A DNA stretch of 13,470 nucleotides from SAR202 cluster bacterium (GTDB lineage Bacteria; Chloroflexota; Dehalococcoidia; UBA3495): positions 44,367 to 57,836 of the forward strand of contig NVSQ01000004.1 of the NCBI GenBank assembly GCA_002401285.1. The letters run 5' to 3'. The notes under the pieces were generated by a model. It was not told where the DNA came from. It was given only the letters and a program-made list of their open reading frames with translations, and ran no database searches. The position numbers were made by a program, and so were the translations under genes. The stretch's first letter is position 1, and each line of letters starts with the position of its first letter. This document shows positions 7,063-13,470 of the stretch, one piece after another.

Positions 7063-9072
7063 ATGGCTGACTTGGGCGCCATATCGTTGTGGATCGCATT
7101 GGCCCTGTCTTCCTATGCCGCCATTGGCTCATTCTTGGGGAAGGCGCGGGGATCGGTTGAGCTTGTTGTAAGCTCGCGCCGGGCCGCCTACTTGGCGGTG
7201 CTGGTCCTGTTCGTGTGCACGTTAAGCCTGGTGATCCTGTTCATCAACCGGGACTTCGAAGTGGCATACGTAGCCCGGCACAGCGACCTAGCCATGGCGG
7301 ACCGCTTTACCTGGGTGGCGTTCTACGCGGGTAACGAAGGGTCGCTGCTCTACATAGCATTCGCTCTGGCGGCTATGTCGGCGCTGGCCATCTGGCGGGC
7401 GCCGTCAAACACGCTGGACACCCTGCCCTACACCACCGGTGTTTTGATGGTGGTACTGGTTTTCTTTCTGGCAGTGACGGGGTTCATGGCTAACCCGTTT
7501 GACAAGCTGCCCTTCGTCCCGCCCGATGGCGATGGGATAAATCCGCTGCTTACCCACTTTGGGATGTTCATACACCCACCCATGTTGATGGCGGGGTTGA
7601 TCTGCGCCAGTATGCCTTTTGCTTTTGCCATGGGGTCTTTGCTGGGTGGGAAGACCGGCGACGAGTGGGTGGATGCCGGGCGGCTGTGGGGCATCATTGC
7701 CTGGGCTTTGCTGGCCGCTGGGCTGTTGTTGGGGTCCTGGTGGGCCTACACCATTCTGGGGTGGGGCGGGTTCTGGTTCTGGGACCCGGTGGAGAACGCG
7801 GCCCTGATGCCCTGGCTGGGACTGACGGCCTTCATCCACTCCATCATGGTGCAGAAGCGCCGGGGCATGTTCCGAATGTGGAATATCGTCCTGGTCAACG
7901 TGGCTTTCGGACTGGCTCTTTACGGGATGTTCATGAACCGGGGAGGACCGGTGCCGTCGGTGCACTCCTTTGGCGCCTCCAACCTGGGCTGGGTATTTTT
8001 GGCGTTCCTGGCGGTGGGCGTGCTGATCCCCTTCGCTCTTTTCTTCTGGCGGTTCCCGCTGCTAAAGAGCGCTCAGACCCTGGACTCCATGCTCTCCCGG
8101 GAGGCGGCCTTCCTGGTGAACAACCTGTTGTTGCTGGGAATCGCCTTTGTCACCCTGTGGGGCAGTGTTTATCCCCTGATCTCGCGCTTGGTTGCCGGGG
8201 AAGAGATAACCATTGCCCGGCCTTTTTACGATCAGGTGAACGGGCCGTTATTCTTGGCCTTGCTGCTGTTGATGGGAGTAGGCCCGCTGCTGCCCTGGCG
8301 CCGGGCCACCGCGGCCAGTCTAAAGAGGGCTTTGCTTGCGCCGGGGAGCGTCGCCCTGGGGCTGTCAGCCGCATTGCTGGTTGCGGGCATACACCAGCCA
8401 TACGCCCTGATCGGATTTGGGTTGGGGGCGTTCGTGACGACGGGAATCTTCATAGAGTGGTGGCGGGGTACGCGTTCCCGGCATCGCTCCACCGGTGACG
8501 CTTATCCCATCGCTTTCTTGCGCCTTTTGGCGGCCAACCGGCCTCGATATGGGGGTTACATCGTTCACCTGTCGGTGGTGATGGTTGCTTTGGGGGTTGT
8601 TGGGACTTCCTTCTTCAATGAACAGCGGGACGTGGTGTTGGGTCCTGGAGAAAGTGTCCAGATCAATGATTACGAACTCCGTTATGTGGGCACCGTGGAA
8701 CGACAAAAATCAAACCGGACGGAGTTTGTGTCCACGGTGGAGGTGTACCGGGACGGGAAGTTACGGTACATCCTCCAGCCCCAGCGGGCTTTCTATCCGT
8801 CATTCAACATGGCGGCTACCAGGGCCGCCATTCGATCAACACCGGTGGAGGACCTGTTCGTCGTGCCCAGCGAGAATCTGCCTGACGGCAGCGTGGGATT
8901 CCGGGTTTTGGTAAATCCCCTGATCTGGTGGATGTGGGTGGCCGGCCCGGTGATGATTTTAGGAACGGTTGTAGCTTTATGGCCCCAGCCGGTCCGCACC
9001 ACCGCGCCCGCGTCTTCAAGGGTGGCAAGAACGCTAGCAAGGGCGGGCGGCAGTACCACTGGCGCGCTCTGA
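7063..9072 (+). CDS. ccmF: Haem lyase subunit CcmF
   Basis: A 669-residue polytopic membrane protein, the core of the cytochrome c haem lyase, which takes haem from holo-CcmE and joins it to CxxCH motifs. The tryptophan-rich WWD domain is at about 226-251, with WWAYTILGWGG and FWFWDPVENAALMPWL. Four histidines expected of CcmF are present: H171 (IHPPM), H259 (FIHS), H301 (SVHSF) and H502 (YIVHLSV); these correspond in order and spacing to the haem-ligand and WWD-flanking histidines of the E. coli protein. A periplasmic loop of about 100 residues (515-620) precedes the last TM, as usual. The length is normal for the family. The start ATG is three bases after the ccmH stop. No ccmE is present in the window, though CcmF needs it, so other ccm genes must lie elsewhere. 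Confidence 0.96.
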   Translation: MADLGAISLWIALALSSYAAIGSFLGKARGSVELVVSSRRAAYLAVLVLFVCTLSLVILFINRDFEVAYVARHSDLAMADRFTWVAFYAGNEGSLLYIAFALAAMSALAIWRAPSNTLDTLPYTTGVLMVVLVFFLAVTGFMANPFDKLPFVPPDGDGINPLLTHFGMFIHPPMLMAGLICASMPFAFAMGSLLGGKTGDEWVDAGRLWGIIAWALLAAGLLLGSWWAYTILGWGGFWFWDPVENAALMPWLGLTAFIHSIMVQKRRGMFRMWNIVLVNVAFGLALYGMFMNRGGPVPSVHSFGASNLGWVFLAFLAVGVLIPFALFFWRFPLLKSAQTLDSMLSREAAFLVNNLLLLGIAFVTLWGSVYPLISRLVAGEEITIARPFYDQVNGPLFLALLLLMGVGPLLPWRRATAASLKRALLAPGSVALGLSAALLVAGIHQPYALIGFGLGAFVTTGIFIEWWRGTRSRHRSTGDAYPIAFLRLLAANRPRYGGYIVHLSVVMVALGVVGTSFFNEQRDVVLGPGESVQINDYELRYVGTVERQKSNRTEFVSTVEVYRDGKLRYILQPQRAFYPSFNMAATRAAIRSTPVEDLFVVPSENLPDGSVGFRVLVNPLIWWMWVAGPVMILGTVVALWPQPVRTTAPASSRVARTLARAGGSTTGAL

Positions 9073-9104
9073 ACCCAGCGGAGCCATAAAGGCAGGCTGA
9101 TTCT

Positions 9105-9503
9105 ATGGCCATTCTATTATCCGTTGTTCTGATCGTTCTCAGCGCTTGTGTAGTGGTCTATCCCTTTCTTCGACGCCGGAATCCCGCCGCTGATGACGGT
9201 CTGACGCACGATGCCGGGGCGACGGACCGCGAGATGGAATCTCTGCTGGAAGATATGCGCATTCTCCGTCTTGACCACCAGTCCGGTAATATTCCCGACG
9301 GATTGTACGAAGAGCAACTGCAGGCCTACCGGTTGCAAGCAGCCATTCATCTCCGGCGGCAGGCTCAAGCGCAACCGCAACCGGGGGGTGCGGATCGGGA
9401 ATTGGAGCAAGAGGTGTTGATGCTCCGCCTCTCCTCTCAAGCCCAAGATCTAGTGGAATCGGAGGGAGCCATCTCTGACTCCAATGAAGACCCGGAAACC
9501 TAA
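9105..9503 (+). CDS. Small CcmI-like membrane protein
   Basis: A 132-residue protein with one N-terminal membrane segment (about 2-21) followed by basic residues RRR (23-25), then a helical region. Residues 46-82 contain ILRLDHQSGNIPDGLYEEQL, which follows the pattern of the start of CcmI/CycH (leucine pair, Asp, Gly four residues later, then Tyr). The remainder is Gln/Glu-rich and likely coiled coil or disordered (85-132). CcmI normally continues with TPR repeats that hold apocytochrome c; these are absent. Its place directly after ccmF and its one-base overlap (TAATG) with the next gene support a role in haem-lyase assembly, but that is inference. The ribosome site is the GGCAGG-like stretch at 9091-9096. 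An uncharacterised Ccm-linked protein is the safest description. Confidence 0.75.
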   Translation: MAILLSVVLIVLSACVVVYPFLRRRNPAADDGLTHDAGATDREMESLLEDMRILRLDHQSGNIPDGLYEEQLQAYRLQAAIHLRRQAQAQPQPGGADRELEQEVLMLRLSSQAQDLVESEGAISDSNEDPET

Positions 9504-10720
9504 TGGTTCGCGTCTTCTGGATTATCATCATTGGCTCGTTCTTGATGGTGGTTGGGTTGAAAGCGGAGTCTGGTTCGGCCCAAGAGGTGGTGACCATCAA
9601 AGGCAGAGTTGTCAACGGCACCAGCGGAGCGGAGGCGCCGGGGGCGTTGCCAGTGTTGCTTCTGGCAACCGATCAGGACGGCCGGGTAGCCGCTACCGCC
9701 CAAGGATTGACCGATGACACCGGGGGCTTCGAGTTCGGTGATCTTCCCCTATTGGACGCCGGACAATACATCTTTAGCGTCGACTACGCTGGTGTACTAT
9801 ACGGCGAGGTATTGTCGCCTGAAGAGACGTCCGGTGGAGTTGAGATTCAAGTGTTCGAGACTACCCGGGATGTAACGGTAGTCCAAATAACACGCCAGGT
9901 GTTGGTGATTGCCGGGGTTGACCGGACCGAGCGGGAAATTTCCGCCATCGAGTTTGTATTGCTGGCCAACGAAACCGACCGGACGCTTCTGCCCGACGTT
10001 TCCAATCCCGCCATGATGAGCTTTCTCCGCTTTTCATTGCCGCCCGGCACTCACGACTTAGACGTCCAATCGAACCTTCCAAGCCGGGAAGTGATATCCG
10101 TAGGCTCGGGTTTCGCGATCACTTCTCCGGTGATCCCCGGCAGACATAGCGTGGAGTTCTCTTACATCTTCCCCTATCACGGAAACGCCCTTTCTTATCG
10201 CCAACCTCTGCTCCAGGGGGCCGAGGTCTACCAGGTGTTGGTGCCTGAGCGTCTCGCTCCTTTGCGAGCCGGAATGCTGGATGAGGTGGAACCGGTTCGG
10301 ATTCAGGGAACGGTTTACCAAGCCTGGGAGCGCCGGAACATCGATGCGGGGCAAGGAGTGGCATTGGAATTTCTAGAACTCCCCGAGCCAAGTCTGACGG
10401 ACCGATTTCAGCGGGCTATAACCAGCGCCACCCTCTGGCAGGCCGTGCTTCCCAGTGCGTTAGGAGCCTTCCTGGCGGTTCTGGTGCTCTTGGGCGTCTA
10501 TAAAGGCCGGGCCGGTTTCCGCGCGGCCACAGAGGCTCTTGGCGCTCCAGGGGGCGATATTCCCCTTGATCCAGACCGAATGGTCCAAGAGATCGCCGAT
10601 CTGGACGACCGGTACGAGCGGGGAGAACTGATCGACGCAGAGTACCGGGAACGGCGGCAAGGGTTGAAAAGCCGCATCCTAGAGTCCAGGCAAAACGAGC
10701 CCGGGAGATCTCAGGATTGA
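9503..10720 (+). CDS. Exported beta-domain protein with CcmI-like cytoplasmic tail
   Basis: A 405-residue protein of unknown function. A signal peptide covers about 1-26 (cut near SGSAQ). Residues 29-105 look like a carboxypeptidase-regulatory/CnaB-type beta-sandwich (VTIKGRVVNGTSG, then DDTGGFEFGDLP and AGQYIFSVDYAG). A second beta-rich region follows to about 260 (FLRFSLPPGTHDLDV; VIPGRHSVEFSYIFPYHG). A TM lies at about 311-333, and the C-terminal 70 residues carry DLDDRYERGELIDAEYRER (366-384), a helical pattern like that of CcmI and of the preceding small protein. By topology the beta domains would be outside the membrane and the tail in the cytoplasm. It overlaps the previous gene by one base and sits between ccmF and a CcmG-like gene, so a role in apocytochrome or haem delivery is plausible but unproven. 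No catalytic motif is visible. Confidence 0.82.
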   Translation: MVRVFWIIIIGSFLMVVGLKAESGSAQEVVTIKGRVVNGTSGAEAPGALPVLLLATDQDGRVAATAQGLTDDTGGFEFGDLPLLDAGQYIFSVDYAGVLYGEVLSPEETSGGVEIQVFETTRDVTVVQITRQVLVIAGVDRTEREISAIEFVLLANETDRTLLPDVSNPAMMSFLRFSLPPGTHDLDVQSNLPSREVISVGSGFAITSPVIPGRHSVEFSYIFPYHGNALSYRQPLLQGAEVYQVLVPERLAPLRAGMLDEVEPVRIQGTVYQAWERRNIDAGQGVALEFLELPEPSLTDRFQRAITSATLWQAVLPSALGAFLAVLVLLGVYKGRAGFRAATEALGAPGGDIPLDPDRMVQEIADLDDRYERGELIDAEYRERRQGLKSRILESRQNEPGRSQD

Positions 10721-10739
10721 ACTCTAAGAGTTGGCAATT

Positions 10740-11318
10740 TTGAGTAAACGAGGTTGGATCCTGATCGGCTCGGCGCTGCCGTTACTGGCCCTTTTCGCTT
10801 TGCTGGCATGGGCTTCGGCCCAGTCGCGGGGCAATCCGGGCGGATTCGGTGTTAACGCCGAGTTTGGGCAGGTGGAGGTTTCTTCGGACCAAGCGGCCGA
10901 TTTTTCATTACAGTTGATGACCGGCGGCACGGTGACTTTGTCGGAACTGCGAGGGAAAGTCGTTATGGTGGACTTTTGGTCTTCCTGGTGTCCCCCTTGC
11001 CGGCGGGAGGCGAGGACGCTGGCCGAGGTATACCTGGAGTATGAAGGCCGACCCGTGGAATTCGTCGGCGTCGATATCTGGGACGAATCCACGGCAGCCC
11101 AGAAGCACATCGACCGATACGGCGTAACCTACCCTAATGGAATTGACACCAACGGTATCATCGCCATCAACTACGGCGTTACCGGGTTGCCTGAGAAATT
11201 CTTCATCAGCCTTGATGGCCGGGTCGTCAAGAAGTTTGTCGGGCCTATGAGCCCATCAAAGCTTCGAGACATCCTGAACGAAATGTTAGGCGAACGGCCT
11301 CCTCTTTCCAGCCGATAA
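10740..11318 (+). CDS. CcmG/ResA-type thiol:disulfide oxidoreductase
   Basis: A membrane-anchored thioredoxin-fold protein of about 192 residues that would reduce apocytochrome c or CcmH disulfides outside the cytoplasm. Counting from 10740, an N-terminal signal anchor covers about 5-27, the AhpC/TSA/TlpA fold starts near DFSLQLMTGG (55-64), the active site is WCPPC (83-87), and the cis-proline is in GLPEKFFI (P151). The gene has no ATG near its start. TTG 10740 follows AAGAG (10726-10730) at nine bases; TTG 10731 would add three residues but is poorly spaced. CcmG/DsbE and ResA cannot be separated by sequence inspection alone, so I give no symbol; location after ccmH-ccmF favours cytochrome c maturation. 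It starts 19 bases after the previous gene and is probably the last gene of that transcript. Confidence 0.9.
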   Translation: MSKRGWILIGSALPLLALFALLAWASAQSRGNPGGFGVNAEFGQVEVSSDQAADFSLQLMTGGTVTLSELRGKVVMVDFWSSWCPPCRREARTLAEVYLEYEGRPVEFVGVDIWDESTAAQKHIDRYGVTYPNGIDTNGIIAINYGVTGLPEKFFISLDGRVVKKFVGPMSPSKLRDILNEMLGERPPLSSR

Positions 11319-11373
11319 GCCTTGTCCCCTTCGGCCTCCTTTGCTTTGCATGGCCGTCCGATCCTGAAGCGGC

Positions 11374-11402
11374 TTGGGTTAACGAACGGCGGGTTTTACC
11401 AT
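11374..11402 (+). promoter_or_regulatory. Possible promoter for the lipoprotein gene
   Basis: TTGGGT (11374-11379) and TACCAT (11397-11402) are separated by 17 bases, matching three and four of six consensus positions. The match is weak; it is listed because the 154-base gap suggests a new transcription unit and because the -10 candidate lies within the arms of the nested hairpin described next. Confidence 0.25.
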
Positions 11403-11434
11403 GAATTACCGGGCATCACCGGTAATAGACCCGC
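11389..11434 (+). promoter_or_regulatory. Nested hairpin in the gap before the lipoprotein gene
   Basis: ATTACCGG (11405-11412) and CCGGTAAT (11419-11426) form a perfect 8-bp stem with a six-base loop. Around it GCGGGT (11389-11394) pairs with ACCCGC (11429-11434). It lies 39 bases upstream of the ATG at 11473. Lacking a U tract, it is more likely a dyad operator or a leader structure than a terminator; which of these cannot be decided from the sequence. Confidence 0.45.
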
Positions 11435-11472
11435 GGTAGATCGATCGAAGTTGGTTTGGGAGCGAAGAAGGC

Positions 11473-12369
11473 ATGTGGCGACGAATAACTTCTCCGGTAA
11501 GAGCGCGCACCCGCAAATTTGTCCCCGCTGTTATCGCCCTGCTGATGGCGCTCATGATATCAACGCTGGCCTGTGAGGAAGTTCAGGCCCTTAGCGCGTC
11601 AGCCGGCGCCGCCAGGGTAGGCGGCGGCGGTGGCGTAGGCGGTAGCGGCGGCATCGCGTCTCCGGAAGCCCAACTTCTCCAAAGGTCCCTGGAACTAACC
11701 GGGGAATTGCAGAGCTTTCGCGCCCACGTGGAAATGCTGATGATGATGGATGGGAAAAGGCTACCACTGTCCATCGACATGACAAAGGCGGCGAGCGGGC
11801 GGATGCGTCTGGTGATGGACATGGATTCCCTGGCCCCCGGTATGCGGATGGAGATGGTTATCGCCGATGACGAGATGTTCGCCAACCTACCTGGCGTTGT
11901 CTGGGTGCGCATGGACGCCTCTGCCATGTCAGGAATATTGGGACAGGCCGGGCCCGGTATCGAAGATCCCATGGGGCTGTTCGATGGTCTCTTTCCTGAC
12001 GGTGCTTTGCCGGCGAGCTTGTATAATGTCCAATCTCTGGGTAAGGAAGAAGTCGATGGCGTGCCCACCGAGCACCTTGTGATACTGATGGACTTCGGCA
12101 GAATCGTGAAAGAGATGAGTAAAAGTTCTATGGGGCAACTTTCCCAGCTGATGTCTCTTTCCGGCGGGTCGGGCAATGGCGGTTTGGACAGCATGGGCAT
12201 CAATGAGATTGAGGTTTGGATCGACGAAGATGGTTACAACTGGCGGACCGTCATGGCGATCGCGCTCAACGCAAACAGCTCGGTGATTTTCGACATGCGC
12301 ATGTTCGGCTTCAACGACGACATCAGCGTCGATCTGCCCGCCAGTTATACTGACATTCCCCTCAATTAG
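11473..12369 (+). CDS. Met-rich LppX/LolA-like lipoprotein
   Basis: A 298-residue exported lipoprotein. The basic n-region (RRITSPVRARTRK) is followed by a hydrophobic run and the lipobox TLAC with C34. A glycine linker made of two six-residue units, VGGGGG and VGGSGG (49-60), tethers the folded part. From about 68 the pattern SLELTGELQSFRAHVEM, then alternating polar/hydrophobic beta strands, resembles the LppX/LprG/LolA-type half-barrel that binds lipid or lipoprotein; a late EIEVWIDEDGYNWRTVMAI (residues about 244-262) is typical of that group. Methionine makes up about 9 percent (26 of 298), many in every-other-residue runs. The start is supported by GGGAG at about 11458-11462 and the purine run before ATG. 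A possible Met-based metal-binding role is speculation. Not clearly part of the ccm operon, given the 154-base gap. Confidence 0.75.
   Translation: MWRRITSPVRARTRKFVPAVIALLMALMISTLACEEVQALSASAGAARVGGGGGVGGSGGIASPEAQLLQRSLELTGELQSFRAHVEMLMMMDGKRLPLSIDMTKAASGRMRLVMDMDSLAPGMRMEMVIADDEMFANLPGVVWVRMDASAMSGILGQAGPGIEDPMGLFDGLFPDGALPASLYNVQSLGKEEVDGVPTEHLVILMDFGRIVKEMSKSSMGQLSQLMSLSGGSGNGGLDSMGINEIEVWIDEDGYNWRTVMAIALNANSSVIFDMRMFGFNDDISVDLPASYTDIPLN
11617..11652 (+). repeat. Two-copy 18-base tandem repeat in the glycine linker
   Basis: Two adjacent 18-base units (11617-11634 and 11635-11652) differ at three positions and encode VGGGGG and VGGSGG. In-frame units of this kind vary in number by slippage, so the linker length may differ between strains. 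Confidence 0.6.
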
Positions 12370-12463
12370 AATAAGCCGTTGGAGATTTACTCGGCGCGCT
12401 ATCGGTCATCATTTCCCGGTAAAACTTCGGCTCTTGGTGAGAAATCGCCTTGGCTTTCCTAGC

Positions 12464-12472
12464 TGCTATGAT
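12464..12472 (+). promoter_or_regulatory. Extended -10 promoter candidate of the ROK gene
   Basis: TGC followed by TATGAT gives an extended -10 element (TGn plus five of six -10 bases). No -35 stands at the right distance, which extended -10 promoters tolerate. Initiation would be near 12479, leaving a leader of about 30 bases with the ribosome site AGGGGA at 12495-12500. The rest of the 138-base gap shows no other strong signal. Confidence 0.5.
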
Positions 12473-12507
12473 AGACACCGGGATAGTCCTGAGCAGGGGA
12501 AGCGCAA

Positions 12508-13470
12508 ATGACACAGGCTTCAGAAGTAGCGGTGGTGATGGATTGGGGCGGGACTTGGATCAGGGTAGGGGTGTTGGACCGGGACGGGCAGATCCTTTGG
12601 CAAGACAGGGTTGGCCACGCCCGGGGAACCGGCAAGGACGAACTCTTGGGGTTGGCCGAGGGTTTACTGAGAGAAGCCATAGATCAGTGCGGCTCCAGAA
12701 CCGTTATGGGTGTCGGCATTGCCATCGCCGGTCCGGTGGATTCGGAAACCGGGACCCTATACCAGCCCCCCAATCTGTACGTCCTAGACGGAGTTTCCCT
12801 GAAGTCCCTGTGGGAGAAAAGCCTTGGATATCCGGTGCTGGTGGGAAACGACGCCAACTTGGCGGCCCTAGGAGAATTTTACCTTGGCGCAGGCCGGGAA
12901 GCGGCAAAAGGGGGGACGCCCCCCGGGACTCTGGTCTATCTAACCATCAGCACGGGCATCGGTGGCGGTGTGATTGAGCGGGGCGAGATGTTTTTGGGCG
13001 CACACGGTCTGGCCGCCGAGATTGGCCACATGTGTATCGACGCCAGCGCCAGCGCCCCCGAATGTCAGTGTGGCGCTCGAGGCTGCTTGGAGTCGATGGC
13101 GTCGGGCACTGCCATCGCCAGCATAACCAAGGAACGGATCGCCCGAGGAGACTTCCCGGATTCATCTTTGGCCGCGGAATCGGACTCCTTGACATCGGCT
13201 ACAGTCCTACAAGCCGCGGGCAGAGGCGACGCTTTGGCCGTGAGCGTTCTGGATGGTGTAGTGTTCGCTTTGTCCGTCGGCTTGACCAACGTTCTGCACC
13301 TTTACAATCCGGATCTGGTGGTGCTGGGCGGCGGCGTGACGCTGGGATTGGTTGAACTGGATATGTTGCCCCGGATCGAGGAAATGATTAAGGGCCGGGC
13401 CATGAGCGAGTTCCATAAGGAGTTCCGGTTGGTGGCCAGTCATTTGGGAGACGATCCGGGAATGGTGGGA
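12508..13470 (+). CDS. ROK-family sugar kinase (glucokinase-like), 3'-truncated
   Basis: The frame is open from ATG 12508 to the window end (321 codons, no stop). It is a ROK protein, most likely a sugar kinase that phosphorylates glucose or a related hexose with ATP. Visible motifs are the phosphate-binding DWGGTWIRVGV (12-22), GVGIAIAGPVD (68-78), the catalytic NDANLAALGE with D115 (114-123), STGIGGGVI (148-156), E171 and H174 in AEIGH, the ROK zinc motif CQCGARGC (C186, C188, C193, with H174), and a second nucleotide-binding LVVLGGGV (270-277). No N-terminal helix-turn-helix is present, so it is a kinase rather than a NagC/XylR-type repressor. AGGGGA seven bases upstream fixes the start. 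It is preceded by its own promoter candidate and is not functionally tied to the respiratory genes. The substrate cannot be told from the sequence. Confidence 0.93.
   Translation, partial: MTQASEVAVVMDWGGTWIRVGVLDRDGQILWQDRVGHARGTGKDELLGLAEGLLREAIDQCGSRTVMGVGIAIAGPVDSETGTLYQPPNLYVLDGVSLKSLWEKSLGYPVLVGNDANLAALGEFYLGAGREAAKGGTPPGTLVYLTISTGIGGGVIERGEMFLGAHGLAAEIGHMCIDASASAPECQCGARGCLESMASGTAIASITKERIARGDFPDSSLAAESDSLTSATVLQAAGRGDALAVSVLDGVVFALSVGLTNVLHLYNPDLVVLGGGVTLGLVELDMLPRIEEMIKGRAMSEFHKEFRLVASHLGDDPGMVG

Noticed and set aside
7405..7965. - strand frame of 186 codons and + strand frame of 277 codons (7665-8498) inside ccmF
   Set aside because: Both lie within ccmF, which has an intact WWD domain and all expected histidines; the alternative products are His/Pro/Gly-rich and domainless.
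11389..11434. Rho-independent terminator for the ccm operon
   Set aside because: The stem is strong but no run of T follows on either side at the required distance, so I list it as a regulatory dyad.
11322..11576. Small open frame in the gap before the lipoprotein gene
   Set aside because: No ribosome site, no recognisable sequence, overlaps the start of the lipoprotein gene and a strong hairpin.
12450..12977. + strand frame of 175 codons at the start of the ROK gene
   Set aside because: It is out of frame with the ROK motifs; the frame starting at 12508 carries all kinase and zinc motifs and stays open to the window end.
1..13470. CRISPR arrays, insertion sequences, tRNA or rRNA genes
   Set aside because: No spaced direct repeats, transposase motifs, terminal inverted repeats with target duplications, or tRNA/rRNA-like segments were seen on either strand.

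Overview
The window carries a respiratory gene block followed by cytochrome c assembly genes, a secreted lipoprotein and a sugar-kinase-type gene, all on the + strand. The gene set is that of an alternative complex III (ACIII) operon: a molybdopterin-like subunit, a four-cluster ferredoxin subunit, two NrfD-type membrane subunits, a DUF3341 protein and a monohaem cytochrome c lipoprotein. The other genes are a System I (Ccm) cytochrome c maturation set and ROK and LppX-like genes. Together with moderate-to-high GC and many lipoproteins, this suggests a bacterium with aerobic-type respiration. Chloroflexota (SAR202/Dehalococcoidia-like) is my best guess, but it is inferred from gene content and was not tested by any search.

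Layout. 1-1422: C-terminal part of the ActB1 (molybdopterin-fold) subunit, cut by the window edge. 1456-2250: ActB2 iron-sulfur subunit with 15 cluster-type cysteines. 2240-3673: first NrfD-like subunit, ActF-like. 3717-5108: second NrfD-like subunit, ActC. 5109-5233: intergenic stretch with three hairpins, including a repeat-like palindromic element. 5234-5761: ActD. 5758-6282: ActE. After a 111-base gap with hairpins come ccmH (6394-7059), ccmF (7063-9072), a small CcmI-like membrane protein (9105-9503), a signal-peptide/beta-domain/TM protein with a CcmI-like tail (9503-10720) and a CcmG/ResA thioredoxin (10740-11318). A 154-base gap with a nested hairpin precedes a Met-rich LppX-like lipoprotein (11473-12369). 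A 138-base gap with an extended -10 promoter candidate precedes a ROK-family kinase (12508 to the window end, partial).

How they work together. The act genes would encode a quinol:electron-acceptor oxidoreductase. ActC (with ActF) handles quinol in the membrane, ActB carries Fe-S clusters on the outer face, and ActE (with the pentahaem ActA, not in this window) passes electrons to a soluble cytochrome or an oxidase. The ccm genes downstream would attach the c-type haems that ActE and ActA need. ccmA-E are not in the window, nor are oxidase genes. The main oddities are the split ActB, whose halves lie in the same reading frame with two stops between them; the two tandem NrfD paralogues, only one of which keeps the quinol-site-type histidine; and the replacement of a standard TPR-bearing CcmI by two unusual proteins that each carry a CcmI-like helical segment.
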